Both the position numbers and the translations under genes were made by a program. Under the pieces are notes generated by a model. That model saw nothing but the letters and a program-made list of their open reading frames with translations, made no database searches and had not been told where the DNA came from. From Pholis gunnellus (taxonomy: Eukaryota > Chordata > Actinopteri > Perciformes > Pholidae): a stretch of 64,000 nt of DNA. The stretch covers positions 7,978,947-8,042,946 of the forward strand of contig OU342811.1 of NCBI GenBank assembly GCA_910591455.2, in the 5' to 3' direction. Each line of letters begins with the position of its first letter. The stretch's first letter is position 1. This document shows, one piece after another, positions 51,501 through 60,500 of this stretch.

Positions 51501-54500
51501 ATAATTTCTTAATCCACATATTTTATATGAAAGCCGTGTTTGAAACTATTAAAGTGAAAAAAACAGGGAAGCTGGGGGTGGAGGAGAGGAATGTAAGTTA
51601 GTCTTTACCACATAACATCTGCACCGATTTGCTTCATATCAGTGGTGACTCAATGAATACCAATGAGACGGCAGTTCATTTTCATCTACATAAGCAAGGG
51701 AGTCTTGACTCTTCGGCCGCTCTATGTGTGATCTGACACAGCACCAAAACGCTACATTATTTGACAAACGTGATCTTTTAACTGAAAAATAAATCACACT
51801 GGACATTAATGCAAACACAAAGCCTGCTATGAACAATTTGTTGAACTGCAGCTACGTTTAAAATAGCGGTCTAAACTCTGTGAACCAAGCAGTCAGATAT
51901 GATTAATCACACGATATATCTGATCTGTGCTGCACCTAGATGGGAAATTAGGGTAAAGAAAAACCTCCCTTTCTTGGTCCCTAGGTGCTGTATCTTTGTG
52001 TGATTCATTGATGATATTGAACCTGAACGAAACGCGCTGTAAATCCTTTCTGGAACAAATAAAGTGATTCATAATACAATAAAGAGATTTATGATTTTTT
52101 ACATGGTTAGATAGATTTGTTTAAACAATATCGTAATTTATGTTCTGCGGCATAAGGGAGAATGAAAAAGAAACTGAATCCTTTAAAATGCAGACATGAT
52201 TGGAAATAGTTTTTTACAGCTTTACGTTTTGTGTTTCGCAAACAAGATATAATGTTTTGTTACAGAAAACACAAAAATGTGATAATTTACAACCCATAAA
52301 ACGTTAAGATTTAGTAAAAAAAAAGAAAAATCTCCTTTCATACACCTGCTCAGCAGAATACAATAGATTACCAGTAGTAACAAATGAATGAGCGTCAGTG
52401 ACATTTCAAATACATATTTCCCACCTGTGTGTGTGACGGAGGTAGGCCTCTCCTTCCATAGATTCCCACTAAGGCATCTTTGCTCAGGGACACGTTAAAT
52501 TTCAGGTACATGGGATGATCAATGAAGACCTGGGACCTCCAGAAGATTCCGGGGGGAATCTGCTGTGCGACCTTGCGCCCCACGTCAATCTCCCCCATAT
52601 CTATATAGCTGTCATCTGGGAACAGGCTGTCCAATTTGCCTGCATTGCACAGAGAGTAAATCGGTCAAAGAGATCACACCATTAATCCAGCATGTGGAGG
52701 GCCGAGGGAGTCGGTCTGCCGAAGCATGATAGTCTGACCACATCACAGATATTCAATCACATCGCTGACAGCCAGAGAAAGAAATATTATGAATGACCCC
52801 TCTGACCATTGCCAGCAATTTAAGTCCCAATTCCAGTGGAGGGAAAGTACAGAACTAAGAATAATCTAATTGGACACCAGTCTGGTCCTCAAACACTATT
52901 CTGGTTATAGCCTGAAGTGTTTTGTGTTGATACCTCTGAAATGATGAAATGTGTTTTGAATTCCTGCTACCATTGATTATTACAAAGCAGTGCCATCCGA
53001 TCATTCGACTGGGGATCAAACTTTGTTAATTTTGTTGAGGCTGCTGACTGACTGGCAAGTTTATTTTTAATATTTTTTATGATCTTTTTTCATAAATCTT
53101 GCTCATTAAAGTGAAAGGTTCTAACGCTGTGATTTAAAAGCTTGTACAAATGGAGTTAAAATGGTACGAGAAAATACAACTGCTTCAATACTGTGATATA
53201 ATTTAAATAAAAGTAATAAAGTAAAAATTGTAGTTGTGGCAGGGAGGGTTCTCTAATGCTAGAAACCTGCTCAGGTACTAGTGAATCCACTGCCAAAAGT
53301 CGTCCATATGCTCCATAATACACCTTATATTGGACTCCGTGGAAATGGCGAACATCTGCTTGCTCATGTAGAGGAGCTAATTTCAGCACCGATGTCTACT
53401 AAAGCAGACCTCGACACAAACTACCCCCAGGACCTGGTGGCAGACACGGCTTTAGGTTACGCATAGTGCGGCAGATGGCGGTGTTCTCAAAAGTCCATCA
53501 GTGGTGAAGGGTTTTATCAGAGTCGACGGGGCACACGCTCCCTAGATCTGGGCTTTACATAATGTTACAACACACGGGCTCCTTTTCCACACGTCGGGGT
53601 GTGTTTGTATTCATGCAGCACATTAATGGTGTACTTATCAGGCTGTTTAAATAAATCATAAACAGAGAAGAGTGATAATGGGCCTCATGGTTAAATAAAT
53701 GGTTGTTGTTCTGCAGGCTTAACTACAACATAATGCTTTGATGGAAAGACGCAGGAAGAGAGAAACTTGCCTGGATTTCAGCACATCTGCATCACCTTAA
53801 TAAAACATCAGATAGCTCATCATTGTTGCGGTCGACAGCGCTGCAGAATGAGACTTATTTGGAAAACTATGGCTATTGATTTCCTATCAGCGACGGCTGC
53901 CGTGCGGGGTCTAAAGCTCAGCTGTAGCTGGGCTTGTTGTTAGCTAAACACACTTTCTGCTGTCTGGTAAATGAAAAAAGACAACTCCTGGATTCATCTA
54001 TATGGTAATGACCCCGTCCCCTACCTATTGTACTCTGCCAGTGGCAAATCACATGGTTGAATCTGGGACCATTTGTTTGAGAACGGAGTGGAGCAAACTT
54101 TCCTCGAGTCGAGCAGTTGGTACCGTGGGGTGAGCACATGCTTTCTTTGGCTGCCAGGAAAAGGAAGCCCAGACTAGGAGATGAAAGGATCACATCCGTT
54201 CTGAAGAGGACAGAGTGGCTAATCCCCCTCCAGCCCCTGGATACTCGGTCCCTTAAGCTGCCCCCATTTTCTCCCTCCAGGAACAAATAGCACTTTCCCT
54301 CTTACAACAACTTTCATAGGATTACAATGCAGATCCCTCTGCATACCATGGAGACGAGTGAACACAATGTGAAACTGGATGACAAAATAATAACAAACTT
54401 GCTTGAGCTCCAAAATGTCATCTTTAAACTTTAAGATTTGAAAAACTTTTTTTTTCCCTTGTGCAATGTTGTTCTTTTCCAATGCGGACGCAACAGTGTA

Positions 54501-57500
54501 CTACAGTAAACTGAGAGTCATGCTAATCATCCTGGAGAAAATCAGACACATTTAGGAAGATTTACTTAATTATAAGTTGGCAAACAAACACATGTAGTAG
54601 TAAAAATGCATTATCCTTGTAGAAAAAGGCACTTACTCTCATCTTTTCCCTTGCGGTTAGGTATTTCCAAGCCTGTGTTGCCTAGTGGTGGCAGGCCCAG
54701 GTCAGTAGGAAACGATAGGCCACTTGTATTGTCCTCTGACAGCTGGTACATCTGTCTCTGCATCGGTTGCAGGTGCCAGTTTAATCCAAAAAGGTGCATG
54801 GCTGAAATATCAAACAGAAAAAACAACCTCAGAAACCATTTATGTGCAGATGACTTTAAACGAATTTCATCCAAGCAAAACAATTATACTCTCTAAATTA
54901 CATTCAAAGTGACCCAAAGAACTCAGGAAACTTTTTGTTTTTCTGGGGTGGGGGGGGGGGGGGAGGGGTAATTATGCAAAGGTAACAGCTGTGAGCTGGA
55001 GGCACAGGAAGTAGATTCCAAAGAACAAAGAACAATATGTGGTTTAATGGTTAATGGCATGTTTTTTTTAAAAGTGCTGAGCAGTGAGATCAGAAGATGG
55101 ATGCTGTGCTGACCTCGTGGGACAACATCTGTCTCACCACACCAACATCAGCACGGACCCTCCCCAGTGCCGTGTCATTTTTCCAACCCCATTACCTTTC
55201 CATTCTTTTGCCAAACTAGGGGACAAAAGGAGGAAAAACAACCCACATCAGCAGAGAGACACCAGGGTGTTTCAATGTGAACACAGTGGATGAAGCATGC
55301 TGATATTTTACAAGGTCGACAAAAGGAATGTCCTTTGGAACAATGGCAGCGGAGAGCAGGACAGAGGAGGAGGGGCTGACCATGACAGATCACCAATAAG
55401 AAAATGGACAAGACGAGCTTAGCAAGGCAAAAGCCACCTTGGAAGTCAACAGTCAGCAGAAAAGGCCCATAAACTCAATATAGCTATTTTATTGGTTTGT
55501 TGGTTCTCTTAAGCTCCTCAAGTAAATAACCGCACAATCCAATTATAAAGAGTGAAATTATCTGAAGGTGTTAGACTGAAGCAGAGAGAAAGGCCTCTCT
55601 AGTCCCCTGAATGTTGGTTTCCTCTTTTGTCAAAGACCCTTTTACAAGAACATAAACTACTTCATGTCACCAATCAGTGACTGTTCAGACTGACTGTTCA
55701 GACTGACTGTGCCTTTCATTATTTGGATACATTGGGAAGAAATTGATTTGTTAGAGGACTTAACATTTTAAAGATGTAACAGTCTTATTGTTATACCACT
55801 GCAAAAAAATAATCAATTAAAGAAACTTCTTTTTTTTTTATACGTATATTCACATTCACATTAGCGTGTCGTCTTATATCACCTTACTCAGGACCTACTC
55901 CACTTCCTGCAGTCTCATGTCTAGTAATGAAAGATTTACATTATTTTAAAAGCACAAGGAACTCCAACTAACTCCATCTTAAGTATGACGCTGTTTAGGC
56001 ACGCACTGATCTAATGTGGATCGCTGGATCGGGTATCGGTGACGAGGGGGGTCGATCAATTCTATGTTGACGTCTGATTACACATGCACGTTATTATTCC
56101 TGGAATATGATACTAACACATATTGTGCAACTTCATCATGAAAACAAAATGTGTAGAAGCAAAAGGGTGGGCTTTCTGCGCATCTTCCATCTCAGAGCAA
56201 GGTCAGCAAACTTTAGATAAAAAAAGCACAGGAGCACACTGATTGATGCAACCTTAGTGCAAATAGTGAAAACCGCATCAACAGAACTGCTCCTTCATTA
56301 GAGTCTAAACAAAAGTGCTTTATTGTTCATTTACCAAACATATTACCGCAAGCTGCTTCATTAAGCAATGGATATCATATTAAATCTCTCCACTTCAAAA
56401 TCCTACAGCAGTGATCCCCCAAGAATAAAAGGATGTTTACTTGACCAAGCTCAGCTATTAACTTCAAATTGAAATCTGAAATCTGAAACCACCATATGAA
56501 CTTGACAAAGTGGCAGCTCAAACCGAGCTATAGTGTCTGATGAATCGAACACATTGGGTCATTTCCAGAGGAAACGCAGACGTATCAGAGAACATCACCC
56601 TGTGTGTTTCCCCCATTTAGTAGATGAAAAAAACAAAACAACTAGATGTGCACGATAAGTTCAAAGAAAACAAAATATTTTCAAGATGCACACACTAGAT
56701 AAACAGTACCATATGGTTACTGATATTTTTCGATGGATTTGTGAAGAAAGGTGGGTACCAACAGCGTGGTTATCGGGCAAAACACAACACAAACAATCCC
56801 GAAAATCATTCAGTTCAACTGCAACATCAGCATCTGTTCAGTGTCTGTCCAGTGCCTGTGGAAGTGACTGTGTCGGTGGAGGACGACCAATGAGGAGACA
56901 GATGGCTTTGTTTGTCATTCTGTAAGCTCCAGAAAGACACTTCTCTTGATTTGTAGCTCTACATCGACTGGCGAAACGGGGGGACAAATAGAGTCAGTGT
57001 ATGATTCCGGCAGAACCAACGCAAAGTCACCAAGCACGGTGTCATTCCAAGTGTCCTCGTAATCACGTCTTTGTGAGTCCCATTCTTTATCCCGTCCGTC
57101 CCTGAGGCCGCTAATGGAAAACGGTTGAGGAGGCGTCCCCCTCCCATCCTAAATCCAAAGATTTTCTTCAACGCCTTCTTGGTATCTCTGATATGCAGAG
57201 CATTGGACCGGAGCCAGTGAAGAGCCTCCTGATTTTGTTTCGCTTGCCTTCCAAACTTTGCAAAACATCGTGCGGCGACGCTCAGAAAGTTGCTGCAATT
57301 GGCTGCAAAAATGAAGACAGGTCGTGGGAGCAACAAGGCACTTCTAATGAGATGGCCACTGGCAGAGACAAGCTGTGTCTGTGTTCCAGCGATGCCGCTG
57401 ACCTGTCAAGAGTGCTGCACTCCGCAGCATCGCCCATTTTGTCCTGAGCACACGCTGTGCCCTCCTTTCGCTTATCTCTTTGCAGGAAGTTGGGTCACGC

Positions 57501-60500
57501 CATGTGCCAATTAGGTAACAGAGGTAATGTAGTAGAAGACTTCTCAGCCAATCCGAGGAAGTCAGCGCTTATTGCTGTGGGTCATCTGCCAGCATTCCTG
57601 TGCCTCTATCCTCTGATCTGAGGAGCACTTTCCAACTAGTGCACACTTCAAGGGAGGCTGTGATGAGCTTTTTTCCCCTCATTTAACTAGTCAAAATCAT
57701 CAAATACTGTTAGCATCTAAAAGAGGCAAACTACCTTGAGGTATTAAAAAAAAGAAAAAAAAGAAAGCCAGGATAGAATAGAGTCTCGTACACACCTTGG
57801 TTTAAAAAATACTTCATCCATATGGTTAATTAATCTCTTATAAATAGGTGCGAGACACAGAAGCGATCAGTTGCTCATTTCTCACCTAACTGCATTAACA
57901 CCTCTCCTCCGTTGGCAGACTGTTGTGTAAATTATCACTCATTGTGTTGTGAATCATTTTAAATTGCACACAATTGTACATTTCCAGGTAAACGGTTGAG
58001 ACAGATAACTTTTACAGCCACACAGTCATTCTAGCACCACTTCATTCTAATACGGTCACGCTGTATTTCATGAAAAGAAAGTACTGTAGGACTGCCTTGG
58101 TAGTCGAGTATTTGCAGCGCATACCGTGTAACCGCAGCATCCCCGGTTGAATTCCGGCCTTTGGACCTCTGTTGCATGTCATACCCCTCTTTTTCTCTCC
58201 CCTATTTTTCCAATATACTCAAAAATAAAAACGAAAATGCCAAAAATATAATGTTGAAAACAAAACAAAAATAACAATGTAAAAGAAAGCTAAAGTAAAC
58301 CAAACATAGACTGACTGGAATATCAAATGTGTGTTCTGGCAATGTCTGAGTGAGGGATAATACATTTGAGCCATTACAAGTCTGGTGCAAATCAATCTTT
58401 TCAATATCCACATTGAGAAGAACTTAATTATAGAAAGTATATATTTCCATGTAAATAAATTAACTGGTTTGTAGCTTGGAGACATAGCACCACTGCCATG
58501 CTATATTTCTCTAAAGACACTAAAAAACAATAATGAAAGATTATGTATAACTGGTGGGGGTTTATGATTCACTTTCAGTTTATCATCAAACAAGCTTTTT
58601 ACTTGCTGTTATTCAAGGCAAGTGTCTTATTAAAAATAGCCTATCACTTATTTTCTAATCATTTGTATTGTGTTTTTATGCAAATATCCACTATAGACGC
58701 CAATAACAAAGTCAAACATAACATTTAGGATGGTTGACTTCGGGATGGTTGAAATTATTGTTTGAGCATTGCTGTTAGAAAAAATAAAATCTGCAAAATT
58801 CCGAATCTGCAGGTCAGACTTTAAAAAATATCAGAATCAACCAAAAAAGTGCAAATGGGTGCATTTCTACTTAGGATGCATCAGGGAGTATTTTCTTTGG
58901 TATCCCTGCAGTGAGAAATGGCAGATTTGAATCAAAATCGGAAGGCATATAGGTTTCAACCCTATCACCATGACTTTAATAACTGTAGAAATGATTAATA
59001 TGTGCCGCAAAGTACAATAACCTAACCTACAACAATACACAACCAGTGTAATGCTACATGCTAGTGAGCTGTATGTGGCTAACACACTTTCAAATTGTCA
59101 CGCTTTCACACTACATGTCATTCATACACTGATGACATGCAAGGTGCCACCTGCCCGTCAGGACTATCTAACATTCATAAAACATTAACACAGCGTATAA
59201 GCACAGCTACGAGAGCAATTTGGGGTTAAGTGTCTTGCCCAAGGACACATCGACATGGACTAGTGGAGCGGAGGATAGAACCCTGCTCTACCACTGAGCC
59301 ACAATCGCCCTAGTCGTATTCAATCAAGATTACAAATAAGAAGACTGAGTTTGTTTTTCATTTAGAGTAACATCATATTAACAAACCAAGATAAAGCAAA
59401 TATCAGTTTGGGAAAATGAAAAGCCAAATCAAACAAAGCAGTGATATCCTGCTGAAAGACAGACAACTCTGTGTTGCAGAGGGGCCTTTTCCGAGTTGGA
59501 CGATCATGCAGTGAAAAAACATTTCTGGGGCCCAACCTTTTTCCGTCCATGGGTTCCATTCCCAGGGTGAATAGACATGAACACAGGAGGATACTGATGA
59601 CCTTCAAATGAGGAACATATAACAAATGTGCTAATGAGCGAGCGACCACAGAGAAAATAGTGCCATCTTAACACCCCCGACCTTTTTGCACTTCAAAATG
59701 TGCCCATTTACAAAGCTGTGACAAAATAAAACCATGCTGCAAGTCAAAACATCTGTCATGAGGCATAATTGGGTTCATTAGACATCTCACCCGGAGTTCC
59801 CAATTACAGGCCTCAATAATTAATTGCACTAGGAATTAAATGTATTTTCTCATCAGCCTTTAATTAAATATGGCCCTCGTTCTTGATTGGAAATTCCGAT
59901 CATAGGGTGAGGTTTGGTCTCCAACATGTTTACTTGTGGTGCATCGGGAGATGTTCTGAGTTTTTGTAGGGTATAATTACACAGTCTGATTAAGCACTAT
60001 CAGGCTGACGGGGCTCTCTGGCTTTTGGCCAAGTCAAAGCAGTAAAGTGTAGACACGTACTGTATCTCTACTTCTACAGCCAAACCACACTGCTGATGCT
60101 AAACACGAGCCAAACCAGAACTTTCTCACACCCGTCGTCACTGATTCGAAATGACTGGATACTTAGATAATATCCATGAGCAGCAACCAGCTCATTCTTT
60201 TTTTTTGTGTTAATACAGCACTGTTCTGAATTTCAAATTAAACAATTTAAATGGCTCTGGAAACCCCCCCAAAAAATGAATAATCAGATTTCAGTTCGTT
60301 TGGCCTCGAGGAGGAGCAGAAACGATTGCCTCCGTGATTGTTACAGCATAATGCATATCTATAACAAAATGTCCTCAATAAAGATTTAATTTATCTCACT
60401 GATGAAGGCCATGCCGATAGATCAGGCTGTTCTCACCATCCTTCAATTTGAAAAAAATATATATATTTTCCGTGCGAGAAGGAAGTCAACAGTGTAGCCA

